From positions 56,202,501 through 56,266,500 of the forward strand of contig JAKSXM010000007.1 in NCBI GenBank assembly GCA_022575985.1: a DNA stretch of 64,000 bases, in the 5' to 3' direction. The notes beneath the pieces were generated by a model. The model saw only the letters and a list, made by a program, of their open reading frames with translations. It had not been told where the DNA came from and ran no database searches. This document shows positions 1-12,988 of the stretch, piece after piece (within the stretch, counting starts at the first letter, position 1; the number at the start of each line of letters is the position of its first letter). This DNA comes from Anagrus nilaparvatae (Eukaryota; Arthropoda; Insecta; Hymenoptera; Mymaridae). A program made the position numbers and the translations under genes.

Positions 1-3000
1 ACTCAAATACCGTCAATGAGCAAAATCACGAATACCGAGTACTGCGGCCAGTGAGGGATACCTGTACTACTAATTTTTTTTAATTGAATAGGCACAAATT
101 AATATGTATGAATATCAGCAAGACCTAGATTTTAATTTTCTGATTAATTTTATGTGGTTTTTATTAGATTTTATAAATGGCTACAGCTGATGATAAGATC
201 TTGGATACCATTTATTTAAAAATTGAAAAAAGTTGATTTTCCACATTAATATACTAAATCCTAAAAAAAAAAAATAATTGCAGGTTCAGGTCAGTAAATA
301 AATATCTTCATCATTAATTATCTTTATTTGAACTTTATTTTATAATTTTTTTAAATATAATTTTTATAAAAAAACTAACATTTTATTCTTTAGAATTAAA
401 AAAAAATTACATACTAATGCACGTATTATATTTATTTAAAATAAAAATAAAATAAAAAAACAGTTTTTGCATAATATTTTTTCTATTATAATGATAAATA
501 TTTTCATAAAAAAGAAAAAAAAACACGTGTAAACATGTTACCTACTATAGTACTTTAAAAAAGAGTAGAGTTTGTATTATACAGAAGATGAATAAAAATC
601 AAAGTAAAAAAGAAAAATAAATAAAAGAACATCAGTCTGCAATATATGTATATATATATATAAAGGAGAAACAAGTTTCACATAGATTCATTTAGATTCG
701 AGCATTTGGCCCGAATCCTTTACAGTGTATATATGTTACGTCAAAATTTTAGGGTGCTGTAAGACCATTTTGGTGGTGCCTGAGAAAAAAATTTTGAATC
801 GCCCCTTCGAAAAACAATTTCTGGATACACTTCTAAAATGCAACTTATGCGTAAAGTGTACAGAATTTGTTGTAAATCATTTGTTATTTAAATTCAGAGC
901 GATTCCAAATGAATCAAGACTATTTCTCAACAAACTGCTTAGATCCTGTAGTAGATTTTATTGCAAAAACATTATAAAAACTTCAGAAGCGAAGACTTTT
1001 AAGCTTTGCTCATTTCTCAAACTTGGCGTAACATATATACTGCAGCTGAAAGCTACCTCCGATTTGCAATTTTAACGCGAATCCGACCCCCTTTGATGTT
1101 GGTATTTCTCTTTTCTCGTGCGTATGTGTATGTATAAATATAAATATATATCTAGTTTAGCCTGAAAGCGCGTCACTCCAATTCCATCTGCCCAGTATAT
1201 ATTATATGTATTAAATGGAATTTAATGCTTGGCCACTATATACCTTTTACCTTTGCAAAGCTATAAAGTAATGACTATCTCTCTTTCTCATGTGTCAAGA
1301 TATTTAAACCACACATTTCTAGCTGTATATATAAAAGAGCTTGGGTTTAAAACCTTATATATATATATATATATATTTGGACTTCCCAAAACGGACGAAA
1401 GTCGCGCGTTTAACCGTTATTAATTAGATGACATTAATATAAACGCAGTGGGCTTTAAAGAGAATTAATGTTGCTCTTTTGTTATAACTAAGTCTTAAAC
1501 TAACGACCTTTTCAAACACTACAGTGATTCTGATGATCAGATTATCATACAACAGTTTCTGTTTATATAAATCTTTAAAGTAACTTGATTATCATATTTT
1601 ATGTTTAATCATTTTTTTTTCTTCTCTTAATTTTATTATTATTATTATTATGATTATTAGGTAATAATAAATGTCTTTTGGTGTATGACAAATTTAATTT
1701 TATGTTCATAATAAACTAACAGTTATCTAACAGTAGTACTATTTTTATTTACTTTTTATTAAATAAATATGCATAGTAATTTGATAAATTTTTAAGCTAA
1801 AAAAAAATTATTATTATTGAAATAAAATAAACTTATGTGTAACGAGATTTTCTAATATATTATTTAAAATAAAATTTTATTATGAAAATAAAATTTAAAA
1901 TTTTCTCATAGTAACTTTATATTTAAGATTTCATTTGCAAGGGAAATTGGGGCATATTGAAACTAATTCTTAAATTTTCATTAACTTTTTATCGCATCGT
2001 TATGGACAAAATTATTGTAAAATTGGTACATAAATCTTTGATTTTTGCATATGCTTTTCCTAAGTACTTTTATGAATTTTCAAAAACAGTAGCAAAATAT
2101 TTTATTAAGTTTCTAAATTTCAAAAATTTTATGTTTCTGAATCTTATCCTAGAAAAATAATGAAATTTAATTTAATCATAATTTTCAAATACAAACTAAA
2201 GCAATTTCGAAAGATAATTATTAAATCATTGTAAAAATATCTTCATCTGCTTAAAATACACCTCAGCCTCCCCTATTTAATTTAGTAAGCCTCTCAAATT
2301 TCAGGTTACGAAATCAGGATATCAAAATAAAAAATAAAAAATAAAATAGTATTTATGATTTTAATGTAGGGTCCGGTTATGCAAGTTTTGATATAAAACT
2401 TGTATTATACAAAAAATCTACAACTAGTGCATTTAAATTTCTTATCTCTCTGATTCCAGTTAAATTATTATTATTATTTTGTTTAATTATTGCTTGATAT
2501 AAATTTTAATTCTATACTTTTTTAACAAAATTAGTTTTATTTTATTTATTTATCAAGCTTAAAAAAACATGTACGTAATTAAATTCATCACTTTAAAACA
2601 TGATCATTAATATAAAATTATTTTATTTTATAAAAACAGCTTATTTTTTCCATCCTATGTAAAAAAAAAAAATATGTCAAACATGTGAAAATATAAATTG
2701 AAGTTCTTAATAATTAATTGAAAAGTATTTATTTTATTACGAATAATTTAAAAATTAAGTAGCAATTTGCATGAGTTCAAATTACACAATTTATTTTATT
2801 TTTATAATGTATTTAAGTACTTTTATGAGGAAAATAATAATATTTATGATTTAACAAATTAAATTTAATATTTAAGTTTCTTATTGATATAATTAATTAT
2901 TTAAATTCATAAATTTTACGTCTCGTTTTACGTATTTAATTAAATTTATAAAAAATTCTTTGAATATTTTGTACTATACACTTGTACTTAATTATAAACA

Positions 3001-4950
3001 TATTCAAAAATAAAACAGTAAAATTTCAAAATATTTTTTAAATATTTTTATATATTTCAAAAAATCAAGAATTTTAATTTTACAAATTGTTAAAAAAAAT
3101 AAAAAATAATTTTTGTAAATTATTTAAAATGTTTGTACTTTGAAAAAATGTATAGCATATTTCAAATTGTATATATCTAAAATGCGAAACGAATTGTAAA
3201 TAAAAAAAAAAAATTACGCAAAAAAACTAAATATCCGAATAGCTTTCAATTATTGAAATCAAATATTTTCTAATATTGCCTTTTTTTAATATGGGATTCC
3301 TAAAGGGTGGTTAGCTAGGTATTCTTTTAAAAAGTTTAAAAAATATCACCACAGAAAAATTTTTATTACATTAAAACGAAAAACCACCAAAGGCTTTTTC
3401 GATTATTTTTGAGTGACTTTCGCTAACATTTTGCAAAAAAAAGTCTTTATACTACTTGCGTCAGTACACGTTCGATGCAAAATATTTCAGTTGAGACAAG
3501 CGAAAAATATAAAACATGCATTTTTTTAAATCAGTAAATCTGAAAAAAAATTAAGAAGAAAACTTGCGTAATATTTGAAGAAATTAAATCATAATTGAAT
3601 TAGGTATGCGGTTTCACGAAAGTTGGGTTGGGTACCCGAGTTCGGTCGAATTCAGGATATCCAAGGAAGCTTTTAATTAAAAACTGTATACAGACCTTTT
3701 TCGGAAAGTTTCAGATTTCACTAAAAATTTGACCTGACAAAAAAGATCGAAATTCTAGGTAACCGACCCGATTTTCGGGTAAACGCACAACCCTAAATTA
3801 AATAAAAATATTTATTCGGTACTAGATATATACTATATTTCATCTAAAAAATTCGATTATCTCTACCTAAAAATATAAAAGAAATATATTACCTAATCAA
3901 GACAATGCAACTTAAAATTGCTGTTTCCTTTGGTTTTCTTAGAATAGAGTCCGATTTAAGGAGCTCAAAACTAAAGTAAAACCTTTTTTTAAAAAACTCA
4001 AAAAATCTTGGAACTCGATTAGTATATTTTTGATCAACTTTCAACTACAGTATTTCCTAAAACTTAACTTACCATTTTAAAAGAGCTCTAAACTCTCCTT
4101 CCCTCAAATTTTTAAAAACCAAAAATAATTTTTTGAATAATATACTAATAAATTCAGCATAAAAATAAAATCAATAACGTATTTAAATTTAACAGAATAT
4201 ATATTATATTTTATTTGCAACAGTGGCTAAAAAAGCTAATATTGAAATATCAGCAAAATGAACATAAATATTTTATCAAAAAAATTACATCATTTTTTTT
4301 TTTATCATGATGTAAATGCTGAAGCATGATTTTATTTATTAACTTTAAAATTAAATAAATAATTTTTATAAAAAAAAAAACTGCATCATATTTGGCTAAT
4401 TTTAAACCAATTTAAAAAAACCTAATTATTGGGTCTTAGAATCGTTTCCAAAGTATTATTTTCCTGGAAAATTTTCCTAAAAGAATAAGACTAAAAATAA
4501 GCCTCTTTGTCATTTTTTAGCTCTTAAAGTTAAATTCGCGGTTTTCGGCGGACATTCTCGTTTTTTGGTCATTTTTAAATATTGAGACATAATTTTCATA
4601 TGAAAATTATTTCCTTCTAGCTACGGTATAGTATAGCTTCATATATTTTAGGAGGGGTTTATATTAATTTTAAATTAAAAGATTGTGGAAGGTATTTTAT
4701 ATTTTTTTAATTGGTAAATTCTTTCCAATTTCATACTATTGTAACACAAAAACTGCTAAAAGAAAATAATTATATCTGAATTTGTATATGTACACAAATA
4801 ACTTAAATGTATCGCTTTTACCAACTATTAGAAACATTCTAGCTTACTAAAGTACCTTTGGAAATCGAATACGAAATCCTTTTTTACCAGATATCGTCCA
4901 TTTGCCCACAATAGAAATTTGGAGGTTATATTTTGCAGCTATTTTTTGAT
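1..4950. other. AT-rich noncoding stretch, nothing recognised
   Basis: I see no gene here. The sequence is mostly A/T runs with short microsatellites: an AT run near 646-662, a TA run near 1359-1376 and a TTA run near 1632-1651. The longest open frame (725-1075, 116 codons) resembles no family I know and has no splice or codon signal in its favour. It lies in a slightly GC-richer patch (660-1200), so this could be intronic or regulatory DNA, but nothing shows that directly. Confidence 0.6.
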
Positions 4951-4969
4951 TTTTATCGGTTTAATATAT

Positions 4970-5140
4970 TTTTTGGGTCGCTGAATACAAATGTGACATC
5001 AGTTTTTACCTAAAATTCTCTAGTTGCCCACTACAAGCAACTTTAGGTCATTATTTTTAATTGTTTAATTCTTATTATGGGTAACTAGAAAAAATTAGGT
5101 AAAAACGAATATCATGTTCGTGTTCAGTTATCCAAAAATA
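4970..5140. repeat. Small foldback of the GGGTCGCTGA repeat family
   Basis: The left arm (GGGTCGCTGAATAC, then TTTTTACCTAAAATTCTCTAG) is mirrored by the right arm (CTAGAAAAAATTAGGTAAAAA, then GTTCAGTTA). The GGGTCGCTGA box recurs near 13735, 23940, 24080, 24440, 24740, 24885, 38835, 41755 and 59200, so this is a dispersed noncoding repeat family. The arms are imperfect, which suggests an old copy. Confidence 0.6.
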
Positions 5141-5892
5141 ATAAATACTCGCTGGAAAATTTCATGAACCTATCAGTAAAAGAAAGTGACTACGAAATAG
5201 GGCTCTAGGACTACAATAGCTGTTTTTAAAAATAATTTATTAAAATGAATTAAAAGCTTTAAATAAGACATATTCTAAGTAAATAACATACACTGATGAA
5301 TGTTGTAAGATCTTTTCGTGAGTATCATTTATCGTATAAACACGTACTTACATGACATATCTTTCCAGGAATAAGGGAAAAATATTATATATATTTGATA
5401 AAAATCATTTTTTCCACGAATATATTATAACCCCTTCTGGAATTTTATAAAGTTATTCGATTAAAATGATATTGTTTTTTATACAAGTTAAGGCTTTTCC
5501 GCATTTAAATTATGCATGCAATGTATCCAGAATGATGAACATCAAAGAATTTTATATATACTATCGATTATTTTATCCGTTACGTAGCCTGGAACGAAAA
5601 AAAAGAATTTTTTTGTATTAATGCGGTTTAATTTTTTGATTAAAATATTTGTTGGCTTGCTGCTTATAAAATAAAAGTATTTAGTTTGAGTAATTGCAAC
5701 TTTACCGGAACCAGGGATGCCAGTAATCGTTTCAAAGAAATATATCAAATATATATCAAATCCCATGGTTGGCCAAGAAAAATAATGATAGATTGAGGAG
5801 GTAAACCCCAGAGCTCCTATTTCTGGCTGTTATATTGAAATTAGAAAATTTCGGTAACAATTTTAAAGGCCATTATTTTTAATATATTTTAA

Positions 5893-6185
5893 CGTGGAAC
5901 ATATTTATAGGGAGGAGGTACCCTGAAAATCTGAAAATCAGGGGGGAGGGGTCAAATGGGACTTAAAATATTTTTGTTTTAGGGACTTGCAATAATAAGG
6001 GTTTAGAGAATCAGAATTGTTTGAAAGTAAAAATGATTATTAGAAATTATAAGAATAGCGAATTGTATTGTAACGTTGCGTAACATTTATGTATTATACC
6101 TATTCCTCAGCTGTAAGTTAACATGTTCTATGGATTTTGTTTGTATTTACAGCAACTGGTTATAAATTTTTTGTAATGTTTTTTT
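5893..6185 (+). repeat. Dispersed repeat X, copy 1
   Basis: The block starts near GTGGAACATATTTATAGGGA, carries GGGGTCAAATGGGACTT, and ends near AACTGGTTATAAATTTTTT. The reverse complement of 29805-30215 follows the same order of landmarks: GGGTACCCT, GGTCAAATGGGACTT, the GTAACGTTGCGTAACATTTATG segment, CAGCTGTAAGT and the ATAAATTTTT end. Partial copies lie near 21780-21850, 37995-38285 and 41585-41670. No coding potential is seen. Confidence 0.65.
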
Positions 6186-7109
6186 AAACATTAACTGCGC
6201 AAAAATGACACAGGTTTCAAAATTGGCACTGAGATAGTAATATAGTTAAATTAATAATTTTTAACAATTGTTCATTTTTACAGATTATGGTTTACTAAAA
6301 TCCAAATCTTAAAAAATAAAAACTTAATTCCCCTTAAAAAAAGTAAATAGTTTAAAGAAATTGATTTATAATTAAGTAATCAATCAAATTAAAAAATATT
6401 AAAAGAAAAAAAATTATTGACATTTTGTAAAAAGTAATATGATTATTGTTTATGTTTTCATAATATTATCAATATTAGATAAATATATTAACAATTTTCA
6501 TCCTAAACTAACAACAGTATGTTTTATGAATAAGGAGTTTATATTTACATAGGTTTTGTGTATCTTTCTATCTGTACATGCGATACTTTAAAAGCTATAA
6601 TATTAAATAAATACTGGCGTAAGTAATATTATAAACTCACGTACAATGCATGCATTTATTATTTAAGCCAAATTAGCAAAAATATATTTTAAGTTATAAT
6701 AATAAACTTAATTAAGATAACAAAAATTTGTAAAATACACTCAGATTATTTTTTTAATTTTATTTATTATCTTATTTTCTAGCAGGAAATAATAACATGC
6801 ACGTGAAATTGAATTATTACTTTAGTTTAAAAAAATAATTCTTTTTTGGTAGCAAAAAAAAACATTTTTTTATAAAAACAGATTTGATTATTGGGTTAAT
6901 ATTTGTTAAGGGTGTGATCTAATGTGTGATCTAATCTTCAAATAGTGCCAAAAAATTTTTTTTCTAAAGTTTTATGTACATTAAAAAAATAATTTTTCAC
7001 ATTTTATAGCCTTCTAGAACTCATTAACTTTTTTTACAAGTTTTAGTTTTTTTCGTTTATTGACTATTTTTAACTTAAAACGTAATTTTTTTCAACCGCA
7101 TATCTTACA

Positions 7110-7300
7110 AGGGTAGTTCACACCAAATTATACCAAATGGTTATGGGTGAGTTTATTATGTTGAAATTACATGCCGACTACCATCCGTTCATGCCATTGG
7201 GTCTTTTAGACCTAAAAACGCAGGGCTTAATTTTTTGCACATTTTAAAACTATTTACTACTGATTGAATTTGTTTAGGAAAAAATATTTTTCACTATACG
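7110..7300 (+). repeat. Dispersed block H, solo copy
   Basis: The landmarks CCAAATGGTTAT, GTTTATTATGTTGAAA and CCGTTCATGCCATTGGG match the arm at 7795-8010 and the reverse complement of 9190-9405. This copy lies outside the Helitron-like element that contains the other two. It has no ORF and is probably a terminal fragment of the same transposable element. Confidence 0.55.
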
Positions 7301-7794
7301 CTGCAAATAAGGTCTACTTTCTTACTTTTCGACGATCTTTTTTTTGGTTTTTATGAAAAACTGTGGGTTGAACACAGGAGAAAATGTAGAAAACTTTACT
7401 TTCAATGCTGACTGCGCTGTTTCGGTAAGCCTACTCCTGCATACAACTGAATTGAAAGCCAAATCCTATTTTTTTCCCTTGTTGAACAAATATAGATATA
7501 TTTAGTGTACAAACTGTTGTTAAACACAACGAAAATTTCTATTATTACTAGATACCGTCAACGACGGGTAGAGCGAAGCTGATCATATTTAAAATAGTTT
7601 AAATAATTTTTAAATTTTTGGGTTTTACAAGCTTTGCTCAGATTGAGCTTAAATATCAATATTTAACGTGTAAATCAGACGTAAAATTCATTAATAATAA
7701 TTATTATAACTCGTTTTATAATGCACTTCACTGAAAAAATAAAGTTTTTGATATTTTCTGAGTTTTATAATTAAAAAAGGATGTTCAATACATT

Positions 7795-9405
7795 CGTAAC
7801 ACCAAATAACTCAAAATTCTAATGCATCAGTTTATTATGTTGAAAAAACAGGCCGAAACGCCTGTATTTATTCCAGCAGGCCTTCTGGGCCTAGAAACGA
7901 AGGATTTAATGTTATTAAATAGGGTTTTTTGATAAATTTCACAGGAATTCTGCAACCTTTCTAATTAACCAAAACACTTCTGGTTGGCACCATTTTTTTG
8001 TGTAAGCGTCACTTTTTATGCCCCAAAAACTGCAATTTTTTATCACAAATTCTCATACCTTTATAGTCCATTAAATCCCATAATGATCAAATTTTTCAAT
8101 TGCTCCCAAAAATGCAATTTTTGAAAACAAAGGCTTTTAGATCTCAACATTTTTGGTTCCTCAATGAGGAACCATTTTGATGCGTCAAATTTTGATTTTT
8201 GATTTTTTGGCATATAAGCACGTTTTGGGACCTCAGGAAGCTAAAAAAACGGTTTTTAAAAAAAGTTTGTTTTCAAAAATATAAATTTTTCAAAAATAAG
8301 AATTTTCAAAAATTTTTTCATTAATTGAAAAAATCTCAAACTACTTTTTTTTTTTTTTAATTTGGATGTAATACCTCATTTATTTCCATGAAAGTACTTA
8401 TATTTGAAATTACTATTTTTACTCGATATCTCGAATCTGATAAGGAATTTTTTGAAAATTTTTTTCCCAAAATTTTCGTTACAAAAAAATACAAAAAACA
8501 CCAAATTTTTTTTTCTTTTTGGACGTCGTACCTAATTTATTTCTATGAGAGTACTAGTTTTAGAAAGTTCGTTTATAGTAATTTTTTGTATCTAATACCG
8601 ATTTTTTTCAAAATTTTTTTCTCAAAATTAAAAAAACAAAAAAATTAAAAAAACTGCAATATTTTTTTTTTTTTTTTGGTGTAATACTTCATTTAGTTCC
8701 ATGAAAGTACTTATATTTGAAAATATGGTTTTTATTCGATATCTCGAATCTGATAATTAATTTTTTTTTTAATTTATTCCAAAATTTTTGATCAGTAAAA
8801 AAAACTTTTTATAGTTAATAGAAATGTATGTATGATTGCATGCTTGTAATCGGTGATATCTGTGGCAGAGGAACCTTAGTGCCAGCTAGTTGGCAGGGTA
8901 TTGTTTGATTTGCTTGAGTTGTTTTTGAGTTATGGTTTTACAAAGATAGAGATCAAAATAGACACTTTTTGAAAAATCAAATTTGGGAGTTTATAAATTA
9001 TTATATCTCGCTACTAAATAATTGAGGAGAGGTAGGAAAGAAATTTTTGTAAACCTGGAGCCAATACAAATTTTTTGAGACCTAAACCCTTTTCTCTATA
9101 GAAAATTGCAATTTTGGCATCAAATAATTGGTCATTTTTGGCAGAAAATGGGTATTTGGGCTGTTGATAATAACAGTAAGAGAATTATATAAAAAAATAG
9201 GCACAACCAGAAGTGTTTGATTTCTTAATAAGGTTGCAGCGTTCTATTAAAAATTACCAAAGAACCCTATTTAAAAATGTCAAACTCTGTGTTTCTATAA
9301 ACCAAGAAGGCTTAATGGCATGAACGGAAGGTGGTTGTCATGTTTTTTCAACAAAATAAATTATCTATAACCATTTTGTATTGTTTGGAGTTCCAAAATT
9401 ATTAA
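7795..9405. mobile_element. TIR-type insertion with ~210-bp arms (block H)
   Basis: The left arm (7795-8010) carries GTTTATTATGTTGAAAAAAC, a GGCC-rich centre and AAACACTTCTGGTTGGCAC. The right arm (9190-9405) is its diverged reverse complement, with GGCACAACCAGAAGTGTTTG, a CCAAGAAGGC centre and GTTTTTTCAACAAAATAAA. Between them lies a copy of the family R tandem array. The pair is nested in the Helitron-like element. No transposase is visible. Confidence 0.5.
8150..8910 (-). repeat. Family R repeat with internal ~155-bp tandem units, copy A
   Basis: Three units begin near 8385, 8541 and 8693, each with the landmark TTTCCATGAAAGTACTTATA or a close variant, followed by A/T runs. The outer parts match copies B (55779-56660) and C (60697-63340) in reverse complement: GGACCTCAGGAAGCTAAAAA near 8228, and CAGCTAGTTGGCAGGG near 8884. 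The open frame at 8388-8648 runs through the array and is not a gene. Confidence 0.65.
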
Positions 9406-10162
9406 ACTCCTCTCCTAAATAAAAATTTTGTTCTTTAAAAGTATTTTTAAATTTATTTATTCTAAGTCTTTCATGGCCAAAATACGGTTAAGTAGTTACC
9501 AAAATTTTATTTAAAAAAGAAGCAAATAAAAATAATCTTTTATCATGTAAAAGTTTTTTTTTTCAGTTTCGGAGATAGTATAAACTTTTTGTACTTAGCC
9601 CTCATAGTCCAATTACGATTTTTGACGTTTAAGTCTGAATAGATTCTTAATTTTTCTTTAAAAAATGTAATTAGTTAGTTATTTTTGACCCTTCTTCTGA
9701 AACATTGCAAAAATGAACCCTTAAAATTGGGTAGTTTTTGTTGTTTTCAGAGTGTTGTCATAATAATAGCCTAGTTTCTTATCCTATCAAATTTTTGTTG
9801 GTTTTAGTTTTTAGTGCAAGTTTTCATTCAAAGTCCGTCAGTTGTAAATTTTTCATGACCAATTTTAAAAGAAATCTCTCACCGATAGAATCTAAAAATC
9901 AAGTACCTTAAGTTGCTGCGAAAATTGCAATTATATTAATTTTATATTTTATTTATTTAATAAAACTAGCCTTTAGCACTTTTATACAAAAGTTTAAACT
10001 AATTAAAAAAATCCGTTGTCAATCAGCTACTTTAGAAGCGTTAAAAACATCAGTTTGTAATCAATTCTCATATAAATTCAACGATAATGGAATTCCGCAT
10101 AGAATGCATGTGGATAAAATTACATTTTCTTTGAACCAGGTTTAGTCCAATACAATATAATC

Positions 10163-10834
10163 TTAAGATTAAAAATATTTTATTTGCATAAGATACTTAA
10201 CGCCATCATATCATAAGCTCCAATTTTATTATTTTTAACTGTCTTTGAATACTTAATTAATTTTACAATACTGATAAGCAACTTTTTGATTTTTTTTAGT
10301 GGCCAACTTTGACCCGAAATATTGAGTTTGCAGTTTATTTGATCGCAAATTTGACATCAGATTCTGAAAGTTGAGACTTTATTACATGGGGATATACATT
10401 TTGAAATACATAAATTTTGGTTTTGAAATTAATTTAGTATGCAAAAACAAAACTACACGTAGGAAGATAAGCTCTTGGGCGTCAAACGTGTAATTAAATA
10501 AAATGTCGATTAATTAATAATTAATAATACTATATCTAGCGTTCTTTTGCATTTTTATGATATTTCACTGATGCAAAGTTTATGCAAAAGCTATGAAATT
10601 AATCGCGCGGATAACATTTAGAAGGTTTTTCACCTGTATGAAGCAAAAGTACAAGAATAAACATACCTTTAGAAATACCGGATTGGGCCCAAAAACTATA
10701 GGGTTCATTAACTCGATAATATAAACTCAGTTTTAAAAAATGAAAGCAATCCGTTTGATCGTTTTGGCTATATCGTGTCCGAAAGGTGTCGATTTTTGCA
10801 TCCATTAAGGTAGAGCTTCGCTCTATAATTATTT
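10163..10834 (-). repeat. Helitron end block shared with copy 2
   Basis: About 670 bp are near-identical to 25103-25778, with only scattered substitutions and small indels. This is the 5' portion of the element read on the minus strand. Similarity begins at CTTAAGATT and ends at TATAATTATTT beyond the hairpin-like TAGAGC-TTC-GCTCTA. It contains the short zinc-finger-linker frame annotated separately. Confidence 0.7.
10599..10805 (-). pseudogene. Truncated ORF with HTGEKP zinc-finger linker, Helitron copy 1
   Basis: This 68-codon frame starts at ATG about 30 bp inside the element end. Near its C terminus it contains HTGEKPSKC, the conserved linker of C2H2 zinc-finger arrays followed by the first zinc-ligand position. 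It stops two residues after CYP, while copy 2 reads on for another 22 codons, so copy 1 is truncated by a point change. The rest of the frame (many F/L/Y residues) is not zinc-finger-like. The simplest reading is a host zinc-finger gene fragment captured by the element, but chance cannot be excluded. Confidence 0.3.
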
Positions 10835-12980
10835 GTATTTACGAAATTTACATTGACGTGAGAAAAATTTGTTACCAACATCAAAATGTTTTACTGAACC
10901 TAAATATATAACGTATCGTGTGTATATTTAATATTGATAAAAATAATTAAGTAAATACTATTGAACTCTTTCAGGATATAAAAAGCTATTGTTTTGAAAA
11001 TTCTTTCCATGAAACATTTCAATGTGCATGAGCAAAAGCAATAAAATTTAGATTGCTTAAGGATAATATTGTTTTTTTAAAATACAATCTCGTATTGCCA
11101 AAGGAAACCTCTCTGTTACAACTGTCTGTCAATGTAAATTTTAAAAAAATATACTAATAATGCAAAATTATTTATTTTTTATTTTTTTTGTTTTTAAAAT
11201 TACTTTACCATTTTTGAAAAATTAATTTTTCGTTTCTAATATGCTGACAAGATTTTTGTTGAAAAATTATTTTTAAAATAATTCATTAGTTAAACTTGTG
11301 ATGAGTTTGTGTAAAAAGACAAATTAATAAATTTTAAGTTTGAAACAATATGAAAATTATAAAAATATATAAAGTATTTAATTATTAATTTTCCTACACT
11401 TGTGTAAGATTTATTTTGTTAATAACCCTCCGTGTGTCCTGTGTAATGATATCGTCATCCTACTTTTACGACATAGCTTTATCTCAGAAATGGACAATGG
11501 GCAATGGTTGATGACCCATTCTAAAAAAATTTTAAACTTTTGTATGTACACCTACCAAACCGCGTTAGTTTTGGATGCTTCAAATGTAGATCATAAAATA
11601 CGTTTTATTTTTTTATAACAATAATTTTTGTAAAAATAATTAATAAAAATATAATAAAAACAATTAAAAAATATATGTACAACCGTGTAAAAATAATGTT
11701 TTTCAAAATTTTTTAATAAAAAAAGTTATTTTTTTACTTTCCCAAATTTAAACCATAACTATTTTTTGCAAAATTTTTTTTATTTATTTAAAGAAAAATT
11801 AAATTTCGTCTTTAAATAACTTTTTTGAACATTTAATGTCCCTAGGGGATGTTTATCCAATAAAAAAGGCCAATTACTCGAAAAAAGGCCAATTTTCAGG
11901 TGGCAAAATAATTATGGTTTTTTGGAAAGGAGCCAAATCTGGGTAGATTTTTTTTAAGACATATATATGAAGCTTAAATCTCTAAATTTTTTCCATTTTA
12001 CTTATGAATTTTCGACGAAAAGCTGAAAAAATCCTCGTTATCGGCAATTCCGAATTTTTTTGCTCAAAACTGAGTGAACATTTTGGCCAAAAATCTTTTT
12101 TTTATATAGTTAAAATAAGAAAATAATTAAAAATAAAAAAATGTAATTAATTAAAATAAAATTTAAAATATTTATCTTTGAAAAGAATTTTAGTCAAAAA
12201 TTATTTTTGAAAATGTTGAAAATTCGCTCTTACGTTATTGGCATAGAGGGCACAGTGCGTAGGCAAAAACACAGAGAGTTTGTTGGTGTAACATCAAAAC
12301 GTGTAGGATTCCGGATAAATTCAAAAATACTATGAATTTCTTTACAAAAAAAAAAAACACTTGTCTAAAACATATGTTACTCATTTTACCCATGTATAGA
12401 TATTTTTATTTCAAAGTGCATTTTATTTCAAAGTGCATGCATTTAAACTTTTTCCAAGAAAAAAATGCATTTTTTTTATATTATTTTTTTTTCTTCGAAA
12501 ATATTTATTTTTTAAACTATTTGTATTAAATTATTGTTTGATTTAAAGGTTCATTGATTAATATATTTATATACAAAGCCAATTTGTATATAAATGAATA
12601 CATCAATTGTTGTGAAATATAAAAAATCTATTCATTACATAAAATCACTGGGCGTGAAAACCGATAGCAATATTAATTCTATTCATTGATTAAGCTTGTA
12701 TTTTCAAACCAAAATATTTGTACGATATTTTTTTAATCTTTGTAATCCTTTGTGTAATATTTTACCTAATCTTTCTTTTTTACAAAACTAAAAACGCGAA
12801 TAAATAATTTTGTTAAATAAGTATAAACATTTAAATCTTTAATTTAATTAATAATTTTTATGGAGCGAATTAAATTAATTTGAAACAAAAATCTAGACAT
12901 AAAAATATTTTTGTTCTTTTATTTGATTGCATTGTGCAGCAAGATCGATTACCTATCACACAATTTTTTAGAATTTATAA
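10835..12980. other. Noncoding stretch with a piggyBac-like end and an inverted repeat block
   Basis: I see no gene. At 11424 TAACCCTCCGTGTGTCCTGT resembles 16494 (TTAACCCTCCGTGGGTACTC). Both are followed by a TGAxGATATCGTCA-like palindrome. The segment 11940-12095 matches 16630-16740 in reverse complement (the CTCAGTTTTG, AAAATCC and AAAATTCATA landmarks). These are fragments of one repeat family. The short frames at 11400 and 12332 run through repeat or poly-A/T sequence. Confidence 0.5.
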
Positions 12981-12988
12981 CTTAACTA

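Larger units (their letters stand above)
7548..10834 (-). mobile_element. Helitron/Helentron-like element, copy 1
   Basis: Read on the minus strand, the 3' terminus is a perfect hairpin (CCGTC, loop, GACGG at 7555-7567) followed by TAT and CTAG (7548-7551), with a host T next. That matches the Helitron 3' end (hairpin, CTRR, T). A 12-bp subterminal inverted repeat, TAGAGCGAAGCT, lies at 7569-7580 and again, inverted, near 10811-10824, as in Helentron/DINE-type elements. The opposite end stops near 10834, where similarity to copy 2 (22782-25778) ends, but it lacks a clear TC start. No Rep/helicase is encoded, so the element is non-autonomous. The interior holds unrelated repeats: blocks H at 7795-8010 and 9190-9405, and family R at 8150-8910. 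Confidence 0.6.

Noticed and set aside
725..1075. 116-codon plus-strand frame
   Set aside because: It is the longest frame in its region, but it has no family resemblance, splice signals or codon bias, so it was not called as a gene.
3600..3800. Possible pair with 44290-44700 (CCCGA, GATCTGA, GGGTA words)
   Set aside because: Shared words are short and not collinear enough to call a repeat family by eye.
5542..5766. Minus-strand frame with GIPGSGK, resembling a Walker A P-loop
   Set aside because: Only the short motif fits; Lys is followed by Val-Ala, there is no Walker B or family context, and the surrounding residues are A/T-driven.
8388..8648. 86-codon plus-strand frame rich in F, K and I
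   Set aside because: It follows the family R tandem array, and the same pattern repeats with the array period.
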